A stretch of DNA of 64,000 nt from Sabethes cyaneus (GCF_943734655.1 NC_071355.1:25674768-25738767), one strand, 5' to 3'. Numbered from the stretch's first letter, positions 53,901-64,000 are shown. Translations and numbers: made by a program. The notes: generated by a model from the letters alone, not told the origin.

Positions 53901-56900
53901 TAACTTCATCACGCTATATCTCGGGATTCTGGCAATAAAGAAAGTTACTATTTTCAGCGAAGTTGACCAGTAGACCGAGATCTTCAAAGATTCATATGTT
54001 TATCACCAAGCGGTATTGGCATTTGAGTGAAATTTTTTGAAACGAAAAGGCAACCTTAAATCGACTGAATTGTTTTCCGCGCCGCCAGTTCTCTGTCTAG
54101 GCCCTATATAGGTATTTATTTGTCGAAGTTCTGTTTCCCTCCTTCGGCCACCTCATATCGTCCATCAAGTTGCTACCATCCTAATACCCACACCGACTTG
54201 CGCGCGGCCCGAGTCCGTTGTGGGATGCATTGAGTTTCTGGTAGAACTTTCGTGTCCCCTAAAAATGCCTCAAAAGCGCCGATTTTGCATGTTCCGCGTT
54301 CTATAGGTATCAATTTTTCCCGAAAGATTTGGGATCGTTGCGTTTTCTTTGGACTCTCTTTCCTCGTTCTGACGAGTAGTATAGCGCATCTTTGCCTCCT
54401 TGTAGCGCAGCGTTCTCCTTATCCATCATCCTCCAGCATCGTCGACGGTGGATGTTCTCTACTACATGGCTATTTTGATGCTATATGAACAGTTTTTGAG
54501 AGTGTCTTCGTCCTCTTTCAGCAGCACAGCTTCAATCGAAGTCGCTTAATGACGCTGACGTCGCACGTTATGTCTGAAGGATCTGCGATTATGCAACTTT
54601 GACGTACATAAAATTTTCTTTGACAAGGTGTTAGCACAGGCCTTTACGATTCAGAATATTCTAATTTAAAAAAAATCAATTTGAATATTTTAACTGTGAG
54701 GCCACAGGTACAGGTACACGCGCCTAGAATTTCCATAATCAAAAGTGCTCCAATTTTGTTCAAACTTTGTATATTTATCTATTTTCTGAAGTTTTTGGAC
54801 CTGTAGTTTTTATTTGACGTGTCGTTAGTACCGAATTTGGTTCACAACGGAATCTTAGACGCCTCTTAACCATTATCAGCCAGTCGTCCGAGTTAGGACA
54901 TCAATCCGTACAGGATCTAACGTCATTAAATAATGACTAAGAAGTGTCGTCAGTCAATCAAAACGAGGTCAATCTGTGTTTATGTCTGATTTGGTGATCT
55001 CCAGGTGTACTTGTGTAGGAGTAAGTCCTAGAAGAAGGTACTACCCAGATATCAAATCCTAACAATTAGCCGGTGCAAATAAATGGCCAGCTTTTCAGGT
55101 CCCGTTTTAATAAGCTCCGCTCCGACGCCATCTTTCCCAACCGATTTGTCGTTCTTTAACTGCCTGATCACCTCCTTACTTTGCCTATCGTTGGGACTGG
55201 CACCACTCATGCGTATGTCACACGGTCGAAATTGCTTTCCCCGGCGTCATGATGCTTCGGCTGCCCGCCATTCAGGCGTTCGTCGAAATGCAGCTTTCAC
55301 CTTTCGGTTACTTCCCGATCGTCCGTCAAAACATTGCTATTTTATTCTAATCGTTGCGGCTTGCGGTGCAAAACCTACGGGATGCGTTTGGTTTCAGGTA
55401 AAACTTTCGCGTTTCCTGAGAACAATGCAGCTCCAACTTCGCATACTCCTGCTTTTCCAGCCATCTTCTTTCAGTAACTGTTCCGTATCCCAAATTTTTA
55501 CAATCAAGACATTACCCGTCTTATTTTGGTTCTGGCATAATTCAGCGAGCAGCACAAAGCCTTTGTGGGATGCGACGAGTTTCTTAAGGACGATACAACT
55601 ACTCTAGTTCTGCTCTAGATCTTTTTCCCGGAAAATTTAAACTCGCTACGAGCTCTTTTGTGTGTCTTTCCTCGTACTGGTGAGCCTCTGCGCAGCGTTA
55701 TCTTCATCCATCATCCTCCAACATTCAACGGTTGTTTTGATAGTATTCCAACAGCCTATGGGAGGGTCTTCGTTCTCTTTCTGCAGCACAGCATCGAATG
55801 AATTTGCAAAATGTTTGGCGAGATCATTTACCCGCGAAATTTACCCGAGGCTGGCGCCAGTACCGATTATTGTGCATAATGGAGTTTAGGACGCATCTCA
55901 ATCCTTATCTCAACCAAACGTGGTCAACCTGTACATCTGCCATACTTTGTGATCTTCAGATGTACTTGTGTAGGATTTGGTGCTGGAAGAAAGTTTTACC
56001 AGCGGCCGTTTACTTGGAGGCGGAAAAGTTGGTAAATCCTAGATCCACCAACCAGTTGTTTCGCCGGAGGACCAACATAAACTTCCGCCGGGGTTGGTTA
56101 GCCGACCTCTATCAGGGTTACTGCTAATGTTGAGATACCGCCCCTTAATTCTCAATCTGGAAGTTCGAGGACACATTTGTTTCGCATCTCGTCCATCAGT
56201 ATAAAAGTTGTACTCAACTTGTGTGTATTGCTGCAACACTGGACGATGGCATGACCATCCCTATTGACGTCGAAATTTACAAAAGCATCAATATTCGGTT
56301 TGACACTAGTATCAAAGAAAAAGACTGATATTTTGATAATATTCCGTTTCCAAAGTATAGCTCTTTTCAAGTAAACAAGAGATTTTCCACTTAATATCCA
56401 CTATGTATCTGTACACTGTGCACTATTATCAGCGAAATGCTGATGTTTTACCGGTTTTCTGTGGGAAATAGATTAGAGATATTGCTGGTTATAAGAAAAT
56501 TTTTACCATCAAAAGTTCGCAATCGCTTATAGAATCGCTGCTATTTTAGACTGAATCATTACGGTATCTTTGGCACACTTTTTCGTTATATTCCAAGAAA
56601 ATAAGTGCGCGGAAGACATCGAAACGATTCAATGTAAAATAGCACTTTTATGAGCGATTGCGCACTTTTGATGGTAAAATTTTTCTTGCAATCAGCAATA
56701 ATTTTTGCCCTTTTTTGTAGTCCCATTTCGAAAGTTCGTTACGAGATTTTGTGTGATTGTAAACAGACCTCAATATATTCTTTTAACTGCCGTTAATCTG
56801 TGATCCGGTAATCTGTGATCCGTTAACGAAGAATAGGTATACAAGATATCAAGCACAAGGTTACGTACTTAAATTTGTACGTTTGCGTTTACCTTGAAGA

Positions 56901-57541
56901 AATTTGACCTTTGACATAACAGGCTATCTTTAATTTTTTTTTACAAAATTCCCTTTATAAGAAAAAATAAGTCTTAGTAGGTAAACAGCGATAGTTCAAC
57001 TTACTTAGCATGCGTGAAGGTTCCCTCCGGAGCGCGAGCCTTGATCTCCGCGTACTCCCGTATCAGTCCGTGCTTGCCGCGCTCCCGAACCATCTGCACA
57101 ATTTGCTCTATTGTCTTTGGATCTCCCTCCGCTCCGGCCAGGCTGTCGTCGTCGCTGAATCCGGACGATGCACTGCTGGGTGGATTCTCGCTCCACAGTT
57201 CGCTGCTGGTATTGTGATGATGATGGCTGTGATGCACGTGATGAACGTGGTGAACCCCCGCACCGGCGCCGGCCGTCAGGTCGGAAATGTCCTCCACGCC
57301 GATGTGGTCCACGGCGTTGCTCGAAGACCGATGGTGACCGGAAACGTACTCCGCCAGATCGGTAGTGCCGGCCACGGCACCGCTACCCGCCAGATGCGGA
57401 TCGAGAATGGCAGCGGTAACAGTCGTTGCTCCACCGCTTCCCATGCCGTTACCGATGTTGTTGGTTTGGGCTGTGCTGTTGTTAACACCAGCGAAAACTT
57501 CGTCCTCACGATTCGTCATCGATTTGTAACAGTGTAGCAAC
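50485..57541 (-). CDS. PTPN9: PTPN9/Ptpmeg2-type protein tyrosine phosphatase, C-terminal part
   Basis: Three exons (57541-57005, 51382-50992, 50919-50485) join in phase and encode a linker plus the full phosphatase domain. The linker is Gly/Ala- and His-rich. The catalytic part then has EQIVQMVRERGKHGLIREY, KNRYTDVLCYDHSRVVL, DYINANFVDGYKQKNAYIST, the WPD loop (WPDYGVP), the signature HCSAGIGRTG with the nucleophilic Cys codon at 50734-50736, and the Q-loop QMPDQY. YKQKNAYI and MVWEQ fit PTPN9 (MEG2) better than other PTPs. Known PTPN9 proteins carry an N-terminal Sec14 (CRAL-TRIO) domain that localises them to secretory vesicles; its exons are not visible here and should lie upstream, beyond 64000. 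The protein ends in an acidic DDRDDDSD tail. Confidence 0.9.
50992..51382 (-). CDS. PTPN9: PTPN9-type middle exon (KNRY loop and beta-sheet core)
   Basis: The acceptor GTTTTGCAG ends at 51383 and the donor GTAACT starts at 50991. The exon completes the split codon (AA plus G, Lys) and runs LRNNLAKNRYTDVLCYDHSR through DYINANFVDGYKQ and FWRMVWEQHCLVIVMTTR to ELKNIK. KNRY forms the phosphotyrosine recognition loop in classical PTPs. Confidence 0.95.
52116..52255 (+). repeat. tRNA-derived SINE
   Basis: The first 76 bp look like a tRNA gene. Box A is TAGTGGTTAGC (52131-52141), an anticodon-arm-like stem is CCTC/GAGG with a 7-base loop, and box B is GGGTTCAAATCC (52169-52180). The acceptor ends pair poorly. 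A short non-tRNA tail follows and ends in an A-rich run near 52250. This fits a tRNA-derived SINE, not a functional tRNA. Confidence 0.7.
52420..52970 (-). mobile_element. RTE-like 3' part
   Basis: The minus strand gives KLSPRTKCILYRTLIRLVVH and YGQETWIIDRGGP (52960-52840), then a YG-RTEY-type segment, RRMMNHELAQLSGEPGIRKV and WAGHVARMPDS (52710-52600). Frames are broken. An additional FKAAYGI-type scrap lies near 52480. Confidence 0.8.
53160..53760 (-). mobile_element. RTE-like RT N-terminal part
   Basis: The minus strand reads a FHQKLNSSRKGFVPRA segment (53705-53660), NNKSAGKDGIGSEFMKMAPE near 53500-53435, then IYPIYKKGDKLDCENYRA near 53350 and SGFVEGRSTTD near 53205. There are several frame changes. 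Confidence 0.8.
53761..56110 (-). mobile_element. Cluster of further degenerate RTE fragments
   Basis: At least three more partial copies lie in the same orientation. LNNDKSVGKDDIEAKLLHRL-type sequence at about 53840-53780 is echoed at 55160-55085 (KNDKSVGKDGVGAEL). FHQKLNASHNG-type sequence near 54240 is echoed near 55400. Endonuclease-end pieces with a PTQVHLxITK-like run occur near 55000 and again near 55960. The pattern shows repeated insertion of one family in one place or a segmental duplication. Confidence 0.65.
56480..56700. mobile_element. Palindromic MITE, 221 bp
   Basis: The arms of about 70 bp are imperfect reverse complements: the left contains TTTTACCATCAAAAGTTCGC and the right, reverse complemented, TTTTACCATCAAAAGTGCGC. 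Both ends read TATTGCTG, which could be a TA duplication plus TTGCTG ends. It is non-coding and lies in a PTPN9 intron. Confidence 0.75.
57005..57541 (-). CDS. PTPN9: PTPN9-type exon: linker and start of phosphatase domain
   Basis: The acceptor CATTGCAG ends at 57542. The 537-bp exon enters with the last base of a codon and leaves with two bases at donor GTAAGT (57004). It encodes about 178 residues: a low-complexity linker with Asn/Gly/Ala runs and a His-rich stretch (VHHVHHVHHSHHHH), an acidic SSASSGFSDDDS, and the start of the catalytic domain ending EGTFTHA. The 5'-neighbouring exon was not found. Confidence 0.88.
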
Positions 57542-57549
57542 CTGCAATG

Positions 57550-59795
57550 GAAAGAGACGAATTAAAGGTGTGATCTAACAAGTTTTTATCTACGCCAGAG
57601 GATCTTTGAACTACGCGCGGAATGTACGAATGCTAATGAGCGTGGATGAGATGTGCCTCTCTATATGGTCATCGAGGTGTCGTGAATACTTCCATGATAA
57701 GTGTACTATGTTCGTTGTAGGTGTTTTCTTTTGTTCAACAGAACAAGGTGCAAATCTGGGAAAGACTGACTGATCATCAAAATTACTGAAAACTCTACAC
57801 AACAGTGTTCCCATGGAACATAATAAAACACCTTCTTGTTTAATGTGATCTGAATGCTAGAGGATTTTTTTATTGCTTGTAAGGATCCCATTAACAAAAT
57901 TAATGTACCTTTATTTTCTGGCAAAACGTAAAAAAGTGTAGGAAAGTAACTGAAACCTTTCTTCACACATTTTAGAACCTACTTCTAGATAGAGAGTGTA
58001 ATTAGCGAATGTGCTTACGATGTGGCATGCTCTAACAGGTGTTTGTGTGAGTGGAGTGGATGTGTGGTGTAACAAAACAGAGCCGGAAGTGTACGCGAGG
58101 AACGAAATATGGGCGAGCAAACGGACAGCAGCACAACAAATCACTGAATAATACCAGACTCAAGCGTCGATATGACAGCAGCACTCCAATCGGAGCCCGC
58201 ACGCTACACTTGCCATGCAAAACTGCTATTAAAATGTGCCAAAGGTCACGGTCTGACAGGTAAAACCACTCCACGGCTTGATCTATTATGCTGATTTCCC
58301 TCTTGACCATCAATAAAACGTCACCAGCCCGTGTTGATTGACCTTGGGAATAAATGGTTTTATTGCCTTCATGCATAATGATGGGAAAAACTACGATAGA
58401 GACGTCGTAATGAATGGTGTGGCAAAAAGAAAACAAACTTTTAAGCTGTCAGTAGGTCAGCTCGGCTTCCGAAAAAGCATTCGGTTGGTTAAACGACATT
58501 CTAAAATAAGAAACCACTTCTGGTTTAATGGAAAATAAAAATAATGTTCTGCCAAATGGAATTTCTGCCACCATCGGTTTTGGGAAGCGAAAACATACGA
58601 AACATTTTTGTTTTTGGTGTTAGCCATACTATTTACTTTATGAAGATGAACGAACGAGTGAGCGATTGATGGTCTGTTCGGTTACCTTAAACTTGGCATG
58701 CACAGCAAATGACGCAGTCCAACACCGAGAAACTGTATGATCTGAGCATCCTGATTCGTTTGCGTAGGCCGGCATTTGATCCCAATGCACGGGAAAAACC
58801 ACGCAGCAGAGTTAGTAACAATGAATCGAAATAACCCACCGCCCCCGGATGGTGCGTTTCAAAGTGTATACCAACCGGCCGAACCCGTCGGTTATTGTTA
58901 TCGGCGTAGGACGCAATCAGGACATCGGGTAACGTTTCCCCAGGGGAGCCAGACATGAGTGGGAGAAAGAAAGGCAGATGGAAAAGGTGTGCAGGTTAGA
59001 TGGTCGGATACTGACGACAAACAATTTTTACTATGGATTTAACTGCCACCCCGTTAAACTGCAATTGACTGGCAAACTGTAAAAAAACGGCGGGTTGAGG
59101 TGTTTGCAAATACCTGTGAGGAATATTACCGCCTCCACAATGGTGGTGACATAATGATAATATTTCGATCGTGTTATAACTGAATCTGTTTCTGTTGTTG
59201 CTAAGGACGTCTGCGCAATAATGTTGGTTTTATTCGTGAGAAACCTTTGTCAATGAGTCTCTAGTGGCATATCGAATGTGAATAACAGGAATACACCCAT
59301 AAGATAATTTTTGCATTCTAAGAATGCTATTTCTATTCATGAAAACCTGAGCATAGCACGAAATAAAAATCTTACAATTAAAAGAAGAATGACGGTCAGT
59401 ATAGATACTCAGTGACAGACAACCGTCGTTGAAAAAACGACGTGGCTTTTTCTGTTGCTCAATAAGACTAGCAAGATTGATGCCAAAATAATGATTATGG
59501 GTGATTCATTAGAATCGCTTTAGGATGTTCTCCGAACAGTATCAACTTTGTTAGGTTTTTATCATGACAGGTATCAAAGTGACGAAAAATTGATTTTGAA
59601 AAATAATAAATACAGGGCTTGCGTCCATCTTGCGGTAAGATTGTTTTCTTGGTAAGTGCAAAATAGTTAGAATTTTGCCGAAAATACCGTCTCGTAGTGT
59701 ATCATTTACAACTAAGATTGTTGCTTTCAAAAATTGCGGTTTTCATTATACACCGGTAGTTTCAGTAACTAATAAAACAATAGTTTAGTTTTTCA
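57550..59795. other. PTPN9 intron or 5' region, nothing firmly recognised
   Basis: I looked for the Sec14-domain exons on the minus strand and did not find them. An 89-codon frame at 58956-58687 ends before a GTAACC donor, but its sequence does not resemble CRAL-TRIO, so I do not call it. Confidence 0.4.
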
Positions 59796-59984
59796 TTATA
59801 CAGCGTGACACATATATATTCGAAACAAAGTCATATATTTTTGTAAATAACGGCTTTATTTCGAATTTCAATTTTAGATCTGTGGGTAAACACAGATACA
59901 GAACGCAACAAATAATCATTGCTCTATTAAAACGCCTTTTCCCTGGATAACACGCTTCAGACGCTTTTTGACGGGGGTGCGAGG

Positions 59985-60752
59985 GGGGTAAAAGTGCGAT
60001 TCAATGATTTATCGGTGCAGATTCCGAGCAAATTGACTGCATTGGCATGGATGGGTGACTACTTTGACAGCTTGAATCTAACGTAAACTTTGGTTGCTTT
60101 CGAAGCATAGTTGCTGAGTTATGCGTAAATGTTATTTTAGGGTGATTTTGATGTAATTTTTCGTTATACGGCAAATACGATATCAACAGGAGGATATGAC
60201 TTGTAGAAAATTTGTAGCAGCGTTTTCCATCACTCACGTATCTGTTTTGAAAATACGGTGAAAAGAATTTACAAAATATATTTCCTTTTTACGTAATTTA
60301 TTCAAACCCCGTCAAGCGGCTAGCGGGGTAAAAGTGCGATTTGCGGACGGGGCAAAAGTGCAATTCATGGACGAGGCAAAAATGCATAGCTAATTATACA
60401 CTGTTTTAGGCACTATATTACAGATACTAGAACTTGAAGATCTGCCAAAAACTGTGTGTTCTGCAGATGTTGGCCGGAGAACACAATGTCTTTCCGCGTT
60501 TGGAAAAGTTTCGATCTGACGGAGACTGCAATACACCAGCGCAAAATAGGAAAGGTGCAAATTGAGAATATTCCTTACCGAAACATACCGCAGATTGAAG
60601 ATAATATGGTTTTGTTAGCTGCTGCTGTGCTAATTTCATGAATTCGAGCTTCGAACTTTTGTCCCGCGGTATTCGCACTTTTGCCCCGCTTGGGGTGATT
60701 GCGTGTGAGCATTGAAGATAATTTCAAATATCGCACTTATGCCTCGCCCTAC
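59985..60752. mobile_element. Inverted-repeat element nested in the mariner
   Basis: The left end near GCGAGGGGGGTAAAAGTGCG matches the reverse complement of the right end, GGGCGAGGCATAAGTGCGAT. The GGGGCAAAAGTGC motif recurs inside near 60330, 60350 and 60370 and inverted near 60675. It separates the mariner transposase motif NPLDF from its C-terminus. Exact ends are uncertain by about 10 bp. Confidence 0.65.
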
Positions 60753-61590
60753 TCTATACAAAAATCCAGTGGGTTCAAATCAGGAGAATTTGGAGGCCAT
60801 TCCTTTTTCGATATAAAATCCGTCAGATTGGCTTTGTACCACCCGTCTGCACAAGATTGGCAGTATGGGCTGGAATTCCATCCTGCTGCAAGCAGTAATA
60901 TTCTTCCCTATACATTCCCAGAACGCAAGCGTCAAATTTTGTTCTAAAATAATTTCACACCCTTGTCAATAAATACAAGAGGAAGTTTCCCTTTCTTTCA
61001 AATGCCTCCCCATACCCATACGACTGCTGATGAATTTTGGTATCGTAGTACATTCCGTTTGTGCTTTGGAACGTCCATGATCGAAACCAACCAAAACTGA
61101 TCATTTTGAGCATGATGAGGGATTTAAATAACAAACAACTTCTCATCAGAAAAGATAACTTCGGAATCATCGTGCCGACGGAGTAGCAATTTGAATCTTT
61201 CCTGCCGTTTTTATCTTAACGGAAGCAAATCCATAGATTTTACGTTTGGATGCTTTCAGATCCAGTTCCATTTTCAAAATTCGACGAAGAGATTCCCTGT
61301 GAATATTGAGCTCAACTGCCATTTTCCGTGCGGACCCGCCGCAACTGCGACGAATGTTGAACAACCATTTTGACCTTTGCAGTTCTAACGCTTCGTTTTC
61401 TTCCAGTTTTATACGGTTTTCAACAGATTCTGTCTCGATAAAAAAATTTTACAAATCCTCTTTTTATGCCGAGATGTTTGAGGGGTCACGAAAAATAGTG
61501 CCATATGCAGCACCGTTTGGGAATTTATTTATTATCAACGACATCAACGACACACATTTGGTATGAGTTTGATTATATTAAATGTATATA

Positions 61591-61820
61591 CTGTTGCAAG
61601 TGCCTCCCAATTGGCTTCGAGGTATAACGCTGGCCTAATAAGCAAGTCGTCGTATGTTCGAATCTCGGCTGGGAGAGGCTGTTAGAGTCAATAGGATCGT
61701 AGCAACTGGCCCTGCAATTGTCCTGCACTCTAACAGCTGGCAGCGAAGTCTGTCGTATAAAAACAGAAGGTCAAGTTTCGACAACGGAATGTAGCACCTA
61801 GGCTTTGCTTTACTTTGCTC
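61591..61820 (+). mobile_element. tRNA-derived SINE with 11-bp target duplication
   Basis: The 230-bp insertion is flanked by AAATGTATATA on both sides (61580-61590 and 61821-61831). It contains box-B-like ATGTTCGAATC (61654-61664), GGCTGGGAGAGGCTGTTAG, AGGATCGTAGCA and ends TAGGCTTTGCTTTACTTTG. This closely resembles an abundant Aedes SINE I know from experience. It lies between the mariner transposase and its right terminal repeat, so it is younger than the mariner. Confidence 0.9.
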
Positions 61821-61914
61821 AAATGTATATAAGTGTCACACTGTAATTTTTAGCGTTTTATGATAAATACAACTTACGTTACGTTAATTTGATATAACGG
61901 ATGCGAATGGTTCG

Positions 61915-61942
61915 ATCTCTCTCTCTCTCTCTCTCTCTCTCA
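61915..61942 (+). repeat. CT microsatellite
   Basis: A run of about 14 CT units is followed by degenerate pyrimidine-rich sequence to about 62010. Confidence 0.9.
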
Positions 61943-62084
61943 TCTTTCTCTTTTTAAGTTTCTTTTCTCTTTCTTTTTCTTTTTTCTCTCACTGTCACTG
62001 TTTCCTCTATCTCATTGCATCTCTTTTTGTTCCTTTGTTCATTGGAAAAACTATCGTTATATAAAACAAAATAAAGATGATGCC

Positions 62085-62820
62085 ATTTTCAGATTCTCAG
62101 CATGGAATATGACCACCAGCTTCAATCATTTGCTTAAGACGTTAAGGCATGTCCTTCATTACTTTTTTCAGAGTTTGTACGTCAATATTGTTCCAGACTG
62201 GTAGTAAGGCTACAAAGCGCGTTTTACATTATTGTACAGAGTTGCCCAATTCACGATTTACGATTAGATTTAAATCTGGGATCTTGGCAATTCACCGCAT
62301 GCATTTGATCTATCCTACTAACAATAGGCATGAGTCGCGGATTTTCTAAAAACAGTTCAGATCAATGTACTGTTCTGCCGGAAGATGAAGTCTTTACCGA
62401 CTTCATGTTTTAACGCATTCTTTTATCAACGATGGCAATGTAAGCAACAGATTTCACCATGCCATTTATTTAGGCCAAGATCTCTGCATATCTGCTCCAC
62501 ATCATTAGGCTTCCAACACCGTCGTGTTTTGTCCTAGTCTGAGACCCCAATACGACTTTCTAACCTTCTCTCTTCCCTTTTTTGACTGAAGATTTCGTAC
62601 TTCGATTCGTTAAAAGACACAGAACACATTTTCAGAAAGAATTTTGCTAGTTGATGCTTTTTGTCCAAACATTAAGCTTTGCGTTTTTATTTTTGAGTCA
62701 ATAATAAAAGGTACTATTTCATCTGTAACCAAAACCAGGCCCCTGACAGGACGTCACGTTTTTGTAGCAATCGTAGAATCGCAGTTCGCTTCCTTACACA
62801 AAGCTGAAACTAATACATGT
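62085..62820 (-). pseudogene. Tc1-like transposase relic
   Basis: The minus strand shows, in broken frames, a CSVSFNESKYEIF-type block (62620-62580) that resembles the FSDExxF catalytic region of Tc1 transposases. Next come an IPDLNLI segment near 62280, like PDLNPIEN, and LKKVMKDMP with RLKQMIEAGGHIPC near 62180-62115, the usual Tc1 C-terminus. Stops are numerous. Terminal repeats were not found. Confidence 0.6.
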
Positions 62821-62824
62821 GTAC

Positions 62825-62996
62825 TAGAGATGGTCGGGTAGCGGAAAATTTGCCCGAAACCCGCACCCGTACCCATACCCGCCGGGTTCGGGTCGGGTTC
62901 GGGTATTGAAAAAAAAATAATTTGCGGGTTCGGGTCGGGTACGGGTTCTTAATTTTTGTTTTTGAAACCGGGTACTGGTCGGGTCGTGTATCTCTA
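62825..62996. mobile_element. GGGTCGGGTTC-rich MITE-like element
   Basis: The ends TAGAGAT and ATCTCTA are inverted and enclose about 170 bp rich in GGGTTCGGGTCGGGT and its complement CCCGAACCC-type blocks around an A-rich middle. It could form a strong hairpin. The flanks do not give a convincing target duplication. It precedes the Jockey-like element at 63 kb. Confidence 0.55.
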
Positions 62997-62999
62997 TTG

Positions 63000-64000
63000 A
63001 CCACATTTAACACTAAACAACTTCTTAAGGCTCACATGGCTTCGGTTTCCGAGGTTTCCTCGGCAGCTTCCGCTTCTGACGACATGCTCATATTGGGCGA
63101 TTTCAATCTCCCCAGTATAAATTGGTGTGAACGCGGCAACGGATATCTGTTCGTCGACTCCAGTTCTTCAACACTTCCCCCGATCACCAATGAATTGCTC
63201 GACTGCTACAGCACAGCTACTTTGCAACAAATCAATAAAATCCTCAACGAAAACGGACGCTGTTTGGACCTTTGCTTCTTCAGCATTCGCAGTCTTGCTC
63301 CCGAATGTGTGTTGGCACCGGCTCCTCTCGTCAAGGACGCCCTCCATCATCCACCATTACTAATTTCGATTCGTCAACATACACCGTCCAGGATGTCTAA
63401 TATGCCACTGCCCGTGTACTACGATTTTAATCGCGCCGATTTCGACCTTATCCAAAGAACTTTAACGTGTATCGACTGGGATACAGCCCTGGATGCTAAT
63501 GACGTTAACGCTGCTGCTTTGACTTTTTCGCATATTCTGAATTACATTATCGACCGCCACGTGCCTAAAAAAACGATACGCACAGAACCGTATCTACCTT
63601 GGATAAACGCTACGCTGCGTCGCCTCAAATCCGAAAAAAAGCTGCACTAAGGAGGTATTCAAGGTACAAGACCCAATCGCTGCGAAACCACTATCTGGCG
63701 CTCAACAGACGTTACAAAAAATTCAGTCGTCACTGGTTCCGTAAATACTTAAACAACGTCCAGCGCAGATTGAAACGTAGCCCTAAGTCATTCTGGAAAT
63801 ATGTGAATGCTCAACGAAAAGACAACGATCTTCCGTCAGTAATGTTCTTTGGAAACGACACTGCTACTGATATGGATATGGTTTGTCAACTATTCTCACG
63901 GAAATTCTCCAGTGTCTTTGTTAACGAAAGGCTGTCTGACACAGAAGTATCAACTGCACTAGAAAGCGTTCCCAGTCTCGGCGACTCTCTCAATAACCTG
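63000..64000 (+). mobile_element. Jockey/CR1-like non-LTR retrotransposon, cut by window end
   Basis: An open frame to 63650 carries the end of the AP endonuclease, including MLILGDFNLPSINW, LDLCFFS and a DALHHPPLLI segment in the place of the SDHxPL motif. It continues into the EN-RT linker (PWINATLRRLKSEKK). After a frameshift near 63645 it resumes RYKTQSLRNHYLALNRRYKK, SFWKYVNAQRKDND and LPSVMFFG, reaching the lead-in of the RT domain at the window edge. The 5' part with the catalytic start of the endonuclease is missing or replaced. Confidence 0.85.

Larger units (their letters stand above)
59801..61843 (-). mobile_element. Tc1/mariner (DD37D-type) element with two nested insertions
   Basis: The ends CAGCGTGACACATATATA (left) and, reverse complemented, CAGTGTGACACTTATATA (right) are flanked by TA (59799-59800 and 61844-61845). 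On the minus strand a broken transposase runs from an HTH region (SCGGSARKMAVELNIHRESL, about 61345) through a FxVxLP-type KxSxAVVWVWG piece and QQDGIPAHTANLVQ to KEWPPNSPDLNPLDF near 60770. The C-terminus VKKRLKRVIQGKGVLIEQ is found at about 59980-59925. Allowing for one frameshift, the second-to-third Asp spacing fits 37. Insertions at about 59985-60752 and 61591-61820 interrupt it. Confidence 0.85.

Noticed and set aside
57010..57537. 175-codon plus-strand frame
   Set aside because: It is the shadow of the PTPN9 linker exon on the minus strand, which has splice sites and the phosphatase start.
58687..58956. Possible Sec14-domain exon of PTPN9
   Set aside because: A donor-like GTAACC follows, but the peptide in any frame does not resemble a CRAL-TRIO domain and no acceptor was established.
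1..64000. CRISPR arrays, bacterial operons, endogenous viral genes
   Set aside because: I checked for them; no regular short repeats with spacers, no operon-like gene runs and no recognisable viral domains were seen.

Overview
The window looks like nuclear DNA from a culicine mosquito with a large, repeat-rich genome (Aedes-like). The reasons are two intron-containing bilaterian genes with insect-like splice sites, a very high load of decayed RTE, R1 and Jockey-type retrotransposons, tRNA-derived SINEs and many small inverted-repeat elements of kinds common in culicine genomes. Species cannot be fixed from sequence alone. No prokaryotic gene, CRISPR array or recognisable viral gene is present.

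Two host genes are present, both on the minus strand and arranged head to tail. The complete sorting nexin 27 gene (SNX27) is read from about 37330 down to 3247 in five coding exons: 37330-37089, 12603-12501, 12437-11709, 3748-3380 and 3315-3247. All phases agree and give about 503 residues (PDZ, PX, FERM-like). Its first intron is 24.5 kb, its third 8 kb and its last 64 bp. Upstream of it (50485-57541) lie the last three coding exons of a PTPN9/Ptpmeg2-type tyrosine phosphatase; the N-terminal Sec14 (CRAL-TRIO) exons are not visible and probably lie beyond base 64000. The two proteins act in related membrane-traffic settings: endosome-to-surface recycling for SNX27, and vesicle-associated dephosphorylation for PTPN9. 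Nothing in the sequence shows that they work together.

Almost everything else is mobile DNA in introns and between the genes. SNX27 intron 3 (3.7-11.7 kb) holds a tRNA-related repeat relic, a foldback element, a 0.9 kb CTCT-type tandem array, an RTE copy containing a hAT-like MITE, and a 1.37 kb inverted-repeat element that ends 84 bp from the exon 3 donor. SNX27 intron 1 (12.6-37.1 kb) holds a possible alternative first exon (12876-13078), two Tc1/mariner relics, several RTE copies, a SINE-like repeat, Jockey-like RT pieces, a nearly complete R1-clade element (25.8-29.3 kb) and a pogo-like element nested in another inverted-repeat element (29.3-31.5 kb).

The intergenic stretch (37.4-50.4 kb) is a mosaic of small inverted-repeat elements and RTE scraps. 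It includes a 1.3 kb element with a TAA duplication and a 210-bp repeat pair in inverted orientation. The PTPN9 introns carry a SINE, a cluster of minus-strand RTE fragments, and at 59.8-61.8 kb a 2 kb mariner (DD37D type) carrying a nested MITE and a nested SINE with a clean 11-bp target duplication. The right edge is the start of a Jockey/CR1-like element cut by the window end. I found no convincing new functional system. The most interesting points are the frame-compatible candidate alternative first exon of SNX27 and the several layers of datable nested insertions.
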